This document shows, piece by piece, positions 1 to 10,361 of a stretch of 64,000 nt of DNA (the first letter of the stretch is position 1; each line of letters begins with the position of its first letter). The stretch is from Lasiosphaeris hirsuta (taxonomy: Eukaryota > Ascomycota > Sordariomycetes > Sordariales > Lasiosphaeriaceae): the NCBI GenBank assembly GCA_030549175.1, contig JAUKUA010000001.1, forward strand, positions 7,998,001 through 8,062,000, given 5' to 3'. The notes beneath the pieces are model-generated. The model saw only the letters and a program-made list of their open reading frames with translations, was not told the DNA's origin and did no database searches. A program made the position numbers and the translations under genes.

Positions 1-641
1 CGCACGATGCACTGCAAACCACCAAAGCTGTAGGCCACAATCCGGTGGTGGGACGAGCTTCCACGCTCTCTCTTGGTGTAGGCCTTCTCAAAGTTGCGCC
101 CGTATCCCCTGAACCCCTGGATGAAGTCGGTCGCCTTGGCCTCCACCCGGGTGAATAGAGCGGTGTTGTCGCCGGCAATCTCGACGCGGATCTGGAAGGC
201 GTCCTTGGAGGACGCCTGGACGAAGCGGAGGAGTTTGCGCATGTTATTCCTGTCCGTGACGAGGTCGATGTTCCGCATGTCGAAATCTGGTTTCTCGACG
301 TACAGGGCGCGGAAGAGGGGCTCGAGTGGGAATCGAGGGCTGTTTGCCGCGTTTTGGTCGATGTATACCGTTCCCGAATCGGGTTGCAGCTTGGGAGGGG
401 GACCCGATGGTGGGGACCAGCATGGTGGAGAGCCTTGGATCGGGGAGAGTTAGAGTAGGTAAAGGTAGATAAGCGGGATCAAACGAAGTAAGGCCTTACC
501 GGGAACCGAGATGGTGGGCTTGGGTCTATCTAGCCAACTGTAAGAAGCGAGATGGCGGAGTTCAGTGATTTTGCTGGTAGAGCGGAGGCGATCGGTCAGG
601 CCTGATCGAGAGATCTCGGTGATAGCTTGCTCAGACTCCAT
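1..641 (-). CDS. Conserved fungal protein of unknown function (5' part, runs off left edge)
   Basis: The start codon is at 641; an in-frame ATG at 659 is an alternative. Exon 1 is 641-500, with a GTAAGG donor at 499-498 and an AG acceptor at 435-434. Exon 2 runs from 433 past the window edge. The join restores one frame reading ..TISVPG-SPPCWSPPSG.., followed by a block with YIDQNAA, LFRALYVEKPDFD, VTDRNNMRKLLRFV, GFRGYGRNFEKAYT and HHRIVAYSFGGL. I recognise this as a widespread ascomycete family often labelled 'geranylgeranyl pyrophosphate synthetase' in databases. No prenyltransferase DDxxD motif is visible, so I would not carry that name over. No signal peptide or membrane segment is seen. 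The 3' end is missing only because the window ends. Confidence 0.8.
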
Positions 642-738
642 GTTGAAGGTTTTTCTCAAGGTTTGTTGGATTGGGAGTACGACTCGAATGGTTTGTTAGG
701 GTTGAGGGACAATGTGAGGGGGGCATGGCGGACGTGAA

Positions 739-746
739 TATATATA
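739..746 (-). promoter_or_regulatory. TATA-like box upstream of the first gene
   Basis: The palindromic TATATATA lies about 100 bp upstream of the start codon at 641, a fitting distance for a fungal TATA box serving the leftward gene. This is inferred from position and sequence only. Confidence 0.35.
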
Positions 747-1559
747 CCTGTAATGTGCCGGCTGAGTCAGAGTGCCTGTAACTCAAAGTTTTGTAGCTTT
801 TTTTTTCACAACGCCACACCCGTAGTGGTGGAGAGTTCCTTGCTGGGACTGGCGGAGTTTAAGGAAGAGATCGGTGTCGATTTTCAGAGGAAACAGTGGA
901 AATATATCGCTTTGGGTTTTTGGGGCCTACGTAGTGAACCAAATCGGGCCGCAATGTGCGCACCGTGAGGGCTTCATGTCATGTCACACAAATCAGCGCC
1001 ACAGCATTACGGCAGTAGATGGAAGGCCTCGCTGCATAACATTGGAACCCAGACCTGGTCGACCGCTCATGGACACATTCAGGCGTGTTTTTCACCTCAA
1101 ACTCAGACCCCGCAGCCACTCTCGGGGTCTTTCTAATCATCGATCCGAGGCCCATCAACCGCCAGGCCTATCAGCATCCAGAAAACCTGTTGAGCCCGGT
1201 GCAAAACCTCCCCCACCAACCACTCCAGGGGTTGCTATAGCCTCAAATTGAGGCTTTCCAACAACCGAAAAGTCCCGTTGGGTTCGTCACTCTACCTCTT
1301 CCGGAAAATCACCGGGGCTTCTCAAAGTCATTCATTGGCTTAGAAGCTACTGCTGCCCCAGGACCAAATGACACACTGCATGAAGCAAAGTTAATATGTA
1401 GAGTCTCGGACCGCGCCGACTATGTACCCGTAGCATTGGGGAAAGTCAAGTATCAATTTCGGTTACCTATCCTGTCTGTAGAGGTGGTAATTCCTCGTAT
1501 CAACGGGTCGTCCCCCTATCCCACGAGAAGAGATGGGATCTACGTCACAGGCACAACGC
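747..1559. other. Intergenic stretch without a recognisable gene
   Basis: Short open frames are present on both strands, but none has introns, domains or a composition that supports coding. The stretch separates the divergent 5' end of the first gene from the 3' end of the DUF4470 gene. Confidence 0.5.
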
Positions 1560-4547
1560 CTAGTCGCCGCTGCCGGGGCCTCCCAAAGAGGCCAGACGCT
1601 CCCTAATTGTCCCAAGTCCGCTTCCTGACCAACCCTCCTCCACCTTGACCCCGTCAGTGACCTGCGTCCACGAATCAGTCCTCCAGATAAACGCCGTCCA
1701 GCCGCCCGCCGTCATGCTCTGCATAACATCGTCTCTACACCAGAACGACGCGGTTCGTGCAGCCTCGACGTAGGTCATGGTGGTGAAAAAATGCAGACAG
1801 TCATCCTTGACGTTTCCATCCCGCAGCATCGACCACAGCTTGTCGCCAGGGGGAGCTTTGCCCTCAGAGGACTTCCAGAACAGCAGAATAAAGTGCGGGA
1901 CGCGCAGCTTTATTTTTTGACAGTGGTGAACGAAACTGTGAACTCGTTGATATCGGCGGGGGGGACTAGGGCTCCCGGGGGCGCAATCAGCCCAAACGGC
2001 AAGAGTGGGCTCCAGATGCTGAGGAGGGTCGTGAGCTCGGCTTTCCAGGGGGAGATTAGCACGTTTTGGGCCGGGTAGGTAGCGTCCACGTCCGCGGGAG
2101 TGGTGACTTGTCTGCGTGGAGGGCCCGCAGTCGTCATCATGTGCTTCCCATCCGGGCCATCCGCGCCGCAAAGGGGTGCGAGAACTCCAGACAGCCAGTG
2201 AGCAGGATAGCCGATGTCTGCTAGATGGCAAATCAGGCGGAGCAGGGCGGTCAGGTTAAGGGGCTAGTAGACGAGGTTGCTCTCGAACTTCTCGCGGGAA
2301 TATAGGATACATATTTTGAGGAAGAGGGCGTGGAGCCACTTTTCCAGGGCTGGACGGGGCAGCATGCCATCCCCTCGGAGAAGCTTTTTGGAGGGGCATC
2401 TCTGCTAAACTAGAAATCCTTCTGTTACGAAATCTATTGACTCTAGATTCATCGTCATCTTGAGGAACGCCATCTTTTCGGGGTCTCGTTCCGTGGTTGG
2501 GTTCGAAATCCGGGTAACAGAGAAATGATCCGAGATTTGCTTCATTTCATGCATTAGCATGTACTCGGCCTGGAACTCCTCGTGCGATGAGAAGCTGGGC
2601 GAGTTAAGGAGGACGGTGAATTGTAGGTTCGATAGTCGATCCTCACGCAGCAGCGGGCACGCGTACAAGGCTGCTGTGAGGGGTCCTCCAATGTAATCAC
2701 TGCTCGCGGAAGTCAGATACCTAGCATTCGAAGCTACAAGGGTTGTGAAGACTTACGGAATGTTGCTCATGTAGATGCGATCATACTTCTGCAGGAACTT
2801 GGAGGGATCGATTCCCCCTGAAGGCTGTGACCGAGACTCGAGAAGACCCCAACGAAGCCGATCCACGGTGTCGGTCATTTCGCCCACCAATGCCTCAATC
2901 TTGAGACGTTGAGGTAGCACCGTGAGAGGTGAGGCGGCGCACTTGAAGAACAGTCCAATAGCTTCCAATACCCCCCCCTTGCTGGCTTGCGGAAGACTCC
3001 CGGCAACTACGGCGCTGGGGTCGGACTCAATTGATGGGACCATGTCGTCGTCTCGCATACGCGTCCAGCCGAGTAGCTCGTCCTCTCCATTGCGGTGAAG
3101 AGCTTCGGCATGGTCAAAGTCAATGAGGGTCAGGTTTGTCACCCACGATTCGTCAACGTGGTCAGCGAGCCGCTTTGATGCATTTTTCGACCCGGCCCTA
3201 TATTGCTCCATGAGTGCGACGAGCGGAGTGTCATGTTTCTTTGCGAAGGATTTGGAGGGAAGTAAGATGGGCAGCTCGTCGAATGATTTCCGGTCATTTC
3301 TGAAACCTGGAGGGGTATCGTCTTCGATAAAGGGTATCGGCGAATTCCACTTGCCGACTGCCAATCTTTGCCTGACGGTGCGCCTAATGACGGGAGTGCT
3401 GTACCAGTTGGCTTTCGGAGGGTTCTTCCACTGCCTCAAGACATACGCGATCTCTTTTCTGGTAGATGAGGGAACGAAAAACCAGTCAAAAATCTTCTTG
3501 TTGGTCTCGAGAACGTCAAGCAGAACACCAATGCGGGACTGGAGCATGTCGTTCACGGCAGCCGGGATGACATGTCCAGCGTAAAGGTACGCCATAATGA
3601 CAGGCAAATCGACCTCCTTCGGATCCTTGTTACCCCCGAGCTTGCCGTACATGGCCATCAAGTCGAAGAATATGAGCGTTCGGGCGATAGCTGCCGGCTT
3701 GAGATCCAGAAGGGTGATGTGGATATCCCTGCAGAACTTCTTTCCTGCGATCAACTCGTTGAAGAAGAACATGGCGATGGTCATGAAGACATTTCTCGCG
3801 TCGCCGCTGCCGCAGAACATCAAAGATACAGAGTCCTGGGGGGAAGAAGATTTCTGCGGGGAGTCATCAAACAGTGTCTCTGCCATGTCATGCCCAATTG
3901 CATAGTATTCCGGCACGTTGTCCCTAGCAAAAGAGTTCCTCTGCGTTAGTCATGACACCAATGTTGAGCATAACGTGAAAGATAGCGCGAGACGTACAAA
4001 CAGGCTTGATATCGCGGCAGACGGTCGAAGACGGCCCTTCGGTGGTCCACTGCATCTCTACTAGTAGAGTCTGGCGATAATCTCCAGAGGCCCAGGGAGT
4101 CCAAGGTGTTGCGGGCAGAATCCTGGAGAGTTTGATTGGATAGCTCGTCGAGGATTTTGCGAGCGTCATCGAAGCGCGATTCGTGCATGTAGGCATTTTA
4201 CAAGATGCTCGTTGAGCACGTTCTTCTTGCGGACAGCTGCTTCGTCCGCTCCGACGTCGCCGGCCAGCTTCAGATACTTTTGTATGTATAGGATGGCTAC
4301 GGCGTACTGGCCGAGTTCAAGTTTGACGCTGGATAAGTTTGATAGCGGGCTCGGGTCATCTGGCGCCAGGACTGCCGCCCTTTTGTATTCCACTTCGGCT
4401 GCGAGAGGAAAATGAGGGATGAGCTTGAAAGTCGGTGAAAGGAGACGGATGGGAAAGCTTACCCGCTGCTAACTTTCCCTGTTTGTACAACTCGTTGCCG
4501 CGCTTCCTCGCGGCTTCTGCGCGGGCCGCTGCGTCGTCGGGCGCCAT
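1560..4547 (-). pseudogene. Broken TPR-DUF4470 gene
   Basis: Exons can be traced at 4547-4463, 4398-3998, 3923-2757 and 2699-1560, all with GT-AG borders. The N-terminus holds TPR repeats (RKRGNELYKQGKLA; EYKRAAVLAPDDPSPLSNLS). Exon 3 begins the DUF4470 domain (SLMFCGSGDARNVFMTIAMF), and the exon 3/4 join reads YMSNIPDYIGGPLTAALY. Four lesions interrupt the frame: a one-base shift near 4195, TAG stops at 2407-2405 and 2266-2264, and a one-base shift at the T6 run 1913-1918. Beyond each lesion the family sequence continues (EKWLHALFLKICILYSREKF; HFILLFWKSS; FFTTMTYVEAA). Both stops could be CAG to TAG changes, as RIP makes. The family is common in fungi, often with a MYND finger, and its function is unknown. 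An assembly error at T6 or an unusual short intron near 2405 is possible, but several lesions together favour a pseudogene. Confidence 0.7.
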
Positions 4548-5090
4548 TTTGCCAATGCCGTTTCATTCGAGAAAGGTCTGTGGTCGATTGGCGTGGGTGT
4601 CCAGGTGTTGGAGGGAAGTTGCGGGTTGAACTGGGGAGGAGACGAGACTAAGCTCCACTCTATCCCTTCCTTGTTGGTCAGGTCGGTCGTTAAGATAAAG
4701 GCGGGGCCGGGCCCACCTGCCTGAAGACTAACAATGAGCGCGTAACACCGTGCCGTAGAGAATGTCACCGTCTACCGTAGTCCCCATACATAACCCTGGC
4801 AACACGCAGAAAAGGTACATCTAAGAATACTGCCGCCCTGTCAAAGGCCACACACACAAGCCACACCACTGCAAGGCCCGCATGCCAGTTGCCCACCACT
4901 TGCAAGGCCGACTTGCAAGGCCTCGACAGCGAGCGGCGCTGTCCCTCACAGGTACTCTGTCCTTGCACGTACCACCTTATCTGCCGACCAGGGGGGGCTG
5001 GTCACCATTTCAACTCCCTCGAAGGAGACCTGAATCCAGACTCCCGTTTCCTAACTCTAAATTTGGTTACACGATTCTCAGCATGCTAAA
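4548..5090. other. Intergenic stretch
   Basis: This is presumably the promoter side of the leftward TPR-DUF4470 gene. It contains several short CAAGGCC-like direct repeats around 4870-4922, but no supported gene. Confidence 0.4.
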
Positions 5091-5460
5091 ATGGATCCCC
5101 TTCGCGCCCGATGCCGTCCTCTCCCAGTGCTGGACGAATTTCGTGCTACCATCGTCTCCCGCCTCATTTTCTCATGCCAAACATGGCTCTCATCCGCGGA
5201 GACGGAAGAGGTAGTCATCCAGTTCTTCGCCGAGCAAGAGACCAGAGACCGGACAGCGAAGAAGAACAGACCATACACAGCCTCTTACGGCGGAACAGTG
5301 GAGGCGAATCTGGCCTTGATGTGATGTCAGCTGCTACTGCTGCGGCTCCTGCGGCTCCTGCGGCCGAGAAACGGCTACAACAACTTCATATACAAAGTCT
5401 GTCTCGCAACCAGCGTTTATTTCCCCGGCGCCCAGCCGTGCACCGTTCCGCCTGCCCAAG

Positions 5461-6089
5461 ATGGCGTTGCCACGCTTCTTGTATGCCTTCAGCAACCAGA
5501 AAGAGGCAGGCCACATTCACGACATCCGCACCGAGAACGAGGTCGCGGCTATTGAGCTCACCCATCGACAGCTACGCGAACGTGTGAAAGGCCAGATTGA
5601 GAAGCAAACTTGACGAGGCGGACAGCAGCGCGGTGATCGCCGGCTGGAGGGTAGATGGTGAGCTGCGGGAGGCGATCGATCAGTTCCTACGCGAGGGATT
5701 GTATTAATTCAGCGCGAGGGACGGGATCCAGACGTCAGCCCGGGCGCTGGTTCATGGAAATTTCACCAAGTTTATTTCTCCATCATGCTTTCGCCAACGG
5801 AAGAGAGAAGGTTGACGAAACCCGCTCGCAGCAACGTAAAATATGCTCTCCGACCCCGACAGCAAGAAAATCACGGGCCTGGTCGACTTTGACTTTGCGT
5901 CCATTTTGCACCCAGCAGAGGAGTTCTTTTCGTCTTTTTTTCCAACTTCTGGGGCGGTCTTGGCCAATCCCTGGACGGAAGTTTGCTGGATGGAGCTGTT
6001 CTGACCGGCGGCTGTGACGGGGTCGATGTCACCAGTCTCTCTGACGAGGAGCGGGAGGCCTTGGAGAAGACCCTTGCGGAACTGATGTG
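5461..6089 (+). pseudogene. Remnant of an APH-type phosphotransferase gene
   Basis: Two blocks resemble fungal aminoglycoside-phosphotransferase-like (APH) proteins. Around 5461-5595 an open stretch from ATG contains DIRTENEVAAIELTHRQL, like the 'EvAal.l' N-lobe segment of the family. Around 5845-5940 a different frame reads KKITGLVDFDFASILHPAEE, which matches the 'itGliDfdfa' metal-binding segment of the C-lobe. Between them the sequence shifts frame several times and the HxDLxxxN catalytic loop is not intact. The upstream part (5091-5460) is open in pieces but not recognisable. The remnant lies about 0.9 kb beyond the 5' end of the broken DUF4470 gene. The family call rests on short blocks only. 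Confidence 0.5.
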
Positions 6090-7062
6090 ATTGTTGACTG
6101 GAGCTAGTAGCGCATATTGGACGCGTGTCCAAAATATGCAGGCCAGACAAGGAAGTGGGATTGAGCCAGCGCTCACAAAGGCTGTGCCATCGCATACCCA
6201 CCATTGAAGATTTCTCTGCTACGGCAGCTAGGAGCGAAATCGGCATCCGCCCTGCACTCTTTTGAAGGGTTTGGATACGGACCACTTATTTGAAGCTTGA
6301 TTCAATTTGCGGTGTGTTATGCAAGCAAGGAGTGGTTGTATACTGCGTAGTAGGCAAATTGACAGAGTTTATTGCCCTCTGATTGGCCGCAGGCAGCCCG
6401 AATGCCCTTCGGCGATTGGCTCGCTTAAGTCCCATAACCTTCGACCAGTGGTCGCCCCAAAGCAAAGGCTCTCCAAGCCTGAATTGAGTGTGGCTCCGTC
6501 TACACATCATGTGACTGCGCGCAGGCCAAGCCAACTGCACGCGCAGTCTTCCCACCCAACCACCTCGCCTTCGATCCTCCTACCTTTGCAAACCTTTTCC
6601 ACATATATCTTTCGTCAATCGCCACTCAATTGCAACACTACGCAAGGCGCGCAACAAGACGGAAATCGTCATATTCCAGCATCATGGCCACTACTGGGGC
6701 TCTCGGTGGCCCTCCTGGCGACCCAGGCGGATAGGGCGCTGAGCGAACGTGGCCTCGACAATGCGATCGCTACTGTAGATAGTGGCGTAGCTCCGAGCGT
6801 AGCTCGTAGCTCCCCGCAGGGGCCCTACCGGAGGCGCCGCCGGGGGGCAAAAAACCAGAGAAAAAGGGCATATTTGGCAGCTTGAAGCCTGTTTTATGTG
6901 CTTAATTGCTTACCTTGCTGCCTACTTTGCTACTAATTGTGCCATAATTACGCCACTAACTTGATTACTTCAGATATGGACTCCGGCTTCGCTTCAACAG
7001 CTTCAATAGGTACTCTGCATCCAAATCGCACCTATTGACGCCGTATTTTACTTAAACAACAT
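6090..7062. other. Intergenic stretch up to the Harbinger element
   Basis: No supported gene is present. An open frame at 6307-6885 (+) has no domain and low-complexity content. A GC-rich patch at 6800-6850 is followed by AT-rich DNA at 6890-7060. Confidence 0.4.
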
Positions 7063-7065
7063 TAA

Positions 7066-7099
7066 GGCCTTGATCCACAACTTGCACGGCTTGCAGGTT
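7066..7099 (+). repeat. Left terminal inverted repeat of the Harbinger element
   Basis: It starts GGCCTTGATCC directly after the TAA at 7063-7065. Over about 33 positions it pairs with the right end with a few mismatches and one single-base gap. Confidence 0.85.
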
Positions 7100-7381
7100 C
7101 AGTCACCAAAAAGTGGCTCACTTTTTTTTTTGCTTAGCTAGAATTTATCTATGCAACTATGTCTGTTTTGACACCAATCTTTGGCCACAGCCACACCAAT
7201 CGATTCTGCAGCCCTGTTCTCCAAGTACCCCCTGATGCACGATGCAGATCGTACCAAATACAGCAATCCAAGCCACGAACGGCATCAAATTCTGCCACTT
7301 TTTCTGCAAGCCAACTTTGGCTTGCGAGAGCCTGCACGGCGTGCAAGTGCGGGGCATTTGCAAGTGTGTTCACCCTCCTCC

Positions 7382-7981
7382 ATGACCAGATTTGTATGGT
7401 ATTTTGCTTGTATTTTGTTTGCCCTGAATATCAACACCACTATGGCAGGATCTTTGAGGCCAGGATTGGCTTTTGCCTCTGCAGCCGCACTCGCGATCCA
7501 TGTATTATTATGGCAAAACCGCCAGAAAAGGAGGTCCTCGCCCATAGTTATCCACCCAGGTGGCCCTCACGAAGCCCGCAAGATCGCTGAAGCTATTCTG
7601 CATGGCTCCGATACACAGTTCTGGGGCCTCTTTCGCATGGATAAAGCCACCTTCAAGGATCTAGTCATGTGGTTGCAACGGAACGCAGGCCTTCGTGGCA
7701 GTCAGCTCGAAACGGCGGAGCAGAGGGTTATGGTGGTCCTGTGGATACTGGCTCATGCAGGGAGCCAGAGAAATGCTGCACACAAATTCCAGATCAACCA
7801 GAGTTCAGTATCAAGGATCATGGCCAGCATACTTCCCAAGCTTGTGTCCTTACACAAGGCCTTTGTACGCCTACCGCCGGACGACTGGCTAGATCCTGAG
7901 CTGGAACTAGACCCCAAGGTCAACGCCTTTAACAGTTGTATTGGTGCCCTTGACGGCACGCACATTGCTCGCAATAGGTAA
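7382..7981 (+). pseudogene. PIF/Harbinger transposase, 3' half missing
   Basis: From the ATG at 7382 the frame gives about 199 residues. It begins with a hydrophobic stretch and continues with RKIAEAILHGSDTQFWGLFR, a helix-turn-helix-like segment (HKFQINQSSVSRIMASILPK) and GALDGTHIA, whose Asp is the first residue of the DDE catalytic triad. The frame then ends at a GTAAGA that looks like a splice donor, with a plausible CTAACT-AG acceptor ending at 8037. Beyond that acceptor no DDE sequence follows, only the antisense of the Myb-like gene's end. The second Asp and the Glu are therefore absent, whereas full transposases of this family have roughly 350-450 residues. An ATG at 7442 is an alternative start. 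An internal deletion is the simplest explanation. Confidence 0.75.
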
Positions 7982-8018
7982 GACACATCTTAGAGGGGCA
8001 TCTAGTTATTTTATCTAA

Positions 8019-9371
8019 CTATTCCACAGGGCCAACAACCTTCCACCTTTCAACATACAGTCTTTTCATCCTAGCCGACAACTTCAGCCACATCGCAGCG
8101 ATCATAGGCTCCTTTCGAAGGTATTCGCAACAATAAAGCATCTCTTCGTCAGTTGTTTTACCTATAAATTCGGCTTGGAGATCCTCGACTGCAAGCGCAA
8201 GATCCCGGGCGCCCGGAAGGCCGGCGATTATCTCCGTTGCCTCACGCATACTCCGGCCTATGACTACCGCTTCGGATTCCCTGGAGTCTTTGTTAGAACG
8301 CCGCGAGCTAGTTGGCACGGCAACGGCTGGCTGGTTCTCGACAGCGGGTGTGATATCCGCGTCAGTATCCAGCTGGCGTTGTTGTGTAAGAGTTAACCGC
8401 CTCGTAGTATTCGCAACAGGTCCCAAACTCGTTGAACGCTGAGATATAGCTTGGCTCACGTTCAAAGAATCGCTCTCTTCGTTATCCGAATCGTCGGTAT
8501 CCAACCGATCAGGATTATCACGGCCGGAATCATCCGCGTTTCTATCCAAGGACAGATCCTGACTTTCCCGCTGCGAAAAGCCCACCGAATCCTCTTGCGT
8601 TACGTCCGCGGCCTCAAGGATGTAGCCGCCAGTTGCGTGCTCCCGCCAAAATACCGATTCATATACTTTTTCGTCACCAAGCGGAGTTTTCCGTAGCCAA
8701 GTTACTGGCCTGGTTGGTGTATTGAACCGTTTGAAGAATTGCTCCCAGGTAGCCTCCGAAGCAATTGGAAGATGTAACTCCCAATCGTAGCTTACCCCTG
8801 AGTACTCTAACAAGACCTTCCACGCAGTAAAACGCCTACGTTCGGCAAAATGCTTGTTCGAGAGAGCTTCCTTACTCCAGGGGTAACGCGGCCAGGCCTC
8901 CTTGCACCTGGGGAGCACATACTCCCACGCAGGGCCATAGTCCTTCTTCTTGGAACTGTTGAAGAAGCCCCGAGCCTTGCATTCGTTGAACCACATCATC
9001 ACTTGCGCAGTCATCTCTGGTGTGTAGGTAACCTTCCGGAATAAGCTGGCGGACTCGGCATCGTGGGCTTCTTGTTGTTGTTGCAGGATAACCACCGTTG
9101 GCCTTTTCTCTCCTTGCCTCCTATCCGGAGGAGGACCCGATGGAGCGCGTTTTCTTCGGCCCGAAGCGGCCGTTGCCCGGACCTGTTGTTGTGGTTCAGG
9201 TGTTCCCAGGGGATGTGGAAAAAAAGGGGTATCGCGATCTTCATCCTGCGGATAGGAGGCGGTAGGCTGGGTATCATCTTCGAGCCAGTCATCTGCGCTC
9301 TGCTCAACGCTGTTGACAGAAGACACATCAACTACTGGCTCAACCGTTATACTGTCTTGCATATCGGCCAT
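8019..9371 (-). CDS. Harbinger-associated Myb/SANT-like DNA-binding protein
   Basis: A single open frame of 450 residues starts with MADMQDSITVEP. After an acidic N-terminus (about 1-60) and a basic stretch (SGRRKRAPSGPPPDRRQGEK, about residues 70-90), residues about 115-240 form a Myb/SANT-like domain. Its tryptophans are spaced as in that fold (MTAQVMMWFNECKARGFF; YGPAWEYVLPRCKEAWPRYP; RRFTAWKVLLEYSGVSYDWE). In PIF/Harbinger elements the second ORF is a Myb-like protein that binds the subterminal DNA and brings the transposase to the ends. The acidic serine-rich middle (DRNADDSGRDNPDRLDTDDS) is probably disordered. The frame is intact, its stop lies inside the truncated transposase's last intron, and both genes lie within the TIRs. 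Confidence 0.8.
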   Translation of the reverse strand: MADMQDSITVEPVVDVSSVNSVEQSADDWLEDDTQPTASYPQDEDRDTPFFPHPLGTPEPQQQVRATAASGRRKRAPSGPPPDRRQGEKRPTVVILQQQQEAHDAESASLFRKVTYTPEMTAQVMMWFNECKARGFFNSSKKKDYGPAWEYVLPRCKEAWPRYPWSKEALSNKHFAERRRFTAWKVLLEYSGVSYDWELHLPIASEATWEQFFKRFNTPTRPVTWLRKTPLGDEKVYESVFWREHATGGYILEAADVTQEDSVGFSQRESQDLSLDRNADDSGRDNPDRLDTDDSDNEESDSLNVSQAISQRSTSLGPVANTTRRLTLTQQRQLDTDADITPAVENQPAVAVPTSSRRSNKDSRESEAVVIGRSMREATEIIAGLPGARDLALAVEDLQAEFIGKTTDEEMLYCCEYLRKEPMIAAMWLKLSARMKRLYVERWKVVGPVE

Positions 9372-9526
9372 TTTGCAGGGAAAACACCAAAAAGATGGAC
9401 ACAGTCAAGATCATGAAGCCGACTTGGATGTCCTTGGGCACGAAGGCGGGGTAAAAATCTGGTGCAGGTGGCTTATGCAGTACTTCTTAGCATGGCCCAC
9501 TTCGCAGTGATCACTTTTTCGCTCCA

Positions 9527-9559
9527 AATCTGCAAGCCGTGCAAGTTCTGGATAGGGCC
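9527..9559 (-). repeat. Right terminal inverted repeat of the Harbinger element
   Basis: Read on the minus strand it starts GGCCCTATCCAG, then AACTTGCACGGCTTGCAG as in the left end. It is followed directly by TAA at 9560-9562. Confidence 0.85.
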
Positions 9560-9562
9560 TAA

Positions 9563-10361
9563 AGCACAAAAAGTAACGTTGATAGCAGCTGATATTTGCT
9601 CGCTTTTCATATTCTGACATCATGTCAGCAGGTACCAAGGCGTAGCGTTTGGTAAATAGAACGATCCAACGCTATCATGATTTCTCTCACAATGCAAATG
9701 ACGCTGGCAGGTACAAACCAGCCCCATTTGTCCGAACTTATTCGAGCAGAAGCATTGCAATGACTTCCCCTCCGCTTTACAACATATGCAGCAGCAATCA
9801 TTTCTTACAAATTTGCACTACACGTTACTATATTCTTATTTACCTCCATTCCGCAGGCGCGTTCCTAGGGACATATTTCTGATGCACGCTAGCGAAATGC
9901 CCGTTAGTGATAATGGCTGCTAGATATGCACGATTCGGCTAGGTGCTAACCTTGCGCCACCTAAAAACCAAACAAGATCAGAATTCTGATTCTATCGCGA
10001 TATTCTTTGGCTAGCGCCATTCAGCGGGCGCGATTTCAGTCGGCGCATGAATGCCGACCGTTTGAGAACGCTGAATGGACAAGCTACCAGTCTGAGACAT
10101 TCCACGGTCGCCTAATGCTGCATTTCTACCCAACATGGCAATAGCGGTGCAGTCCGCCCCCCCTCCCCCCCGGTAGCAGCACGTCGCTAATCCTCACAAT
10201 TACCTAGAATATGACGGGCCTCTCGAAAAATCGTACCCGCCATCGCTGATACCGACAAGGGCTGTGCCTTGGATCTAGAAGCATCACCAAGAAATGAGAA
10301 ACAAAAGATCTCATACGCATACGAAGTCATTCCGCGCGCCATAACGCCAAGGCCAGCAGCC
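9563..10361. other. Intergenic stretch and 5' flank of the membrane-ankyrin gene
   Basis: No gene is supported. A short imperfect palindrome around 10010-10080 (CGCCATTCAGCGGGCG with a partner near GAACGCTGAATGG) and a C-rich run at 10157-10171 are visible. Confidence 0.4.

Larger units (their letters stand above)
7066..9559. mobile_element. PIF/Harbinger-type DNA transposon with both ends, internally truncated
   Basis: The ends are inverted repeats of about 33 bp that begin with GGCC. Both contain the block CAACTTGCACGGCTTGCAG or the same with one change (left 7066-7099, right 9527-9559). The element is flanked by TAA at 7063-7065 and TAA at 9560-9562, which fits the TWA target duplication of the PIF/Harbinger superfamily. 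It carries the superfamily's usual two genes in convergent order: a transposase reading right (7382-7981) and a Myb/SANT-like protein reading left (9371-8019). The transposase stops after its first catalytic Asp region, so the copy looks unable to make its own enzyme. The Myb ORF is still open over 450 codons, so the insertion is probably not ancient. The boundaries are directly visible; the loss of activity is inferred. Confidence 0.87.
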
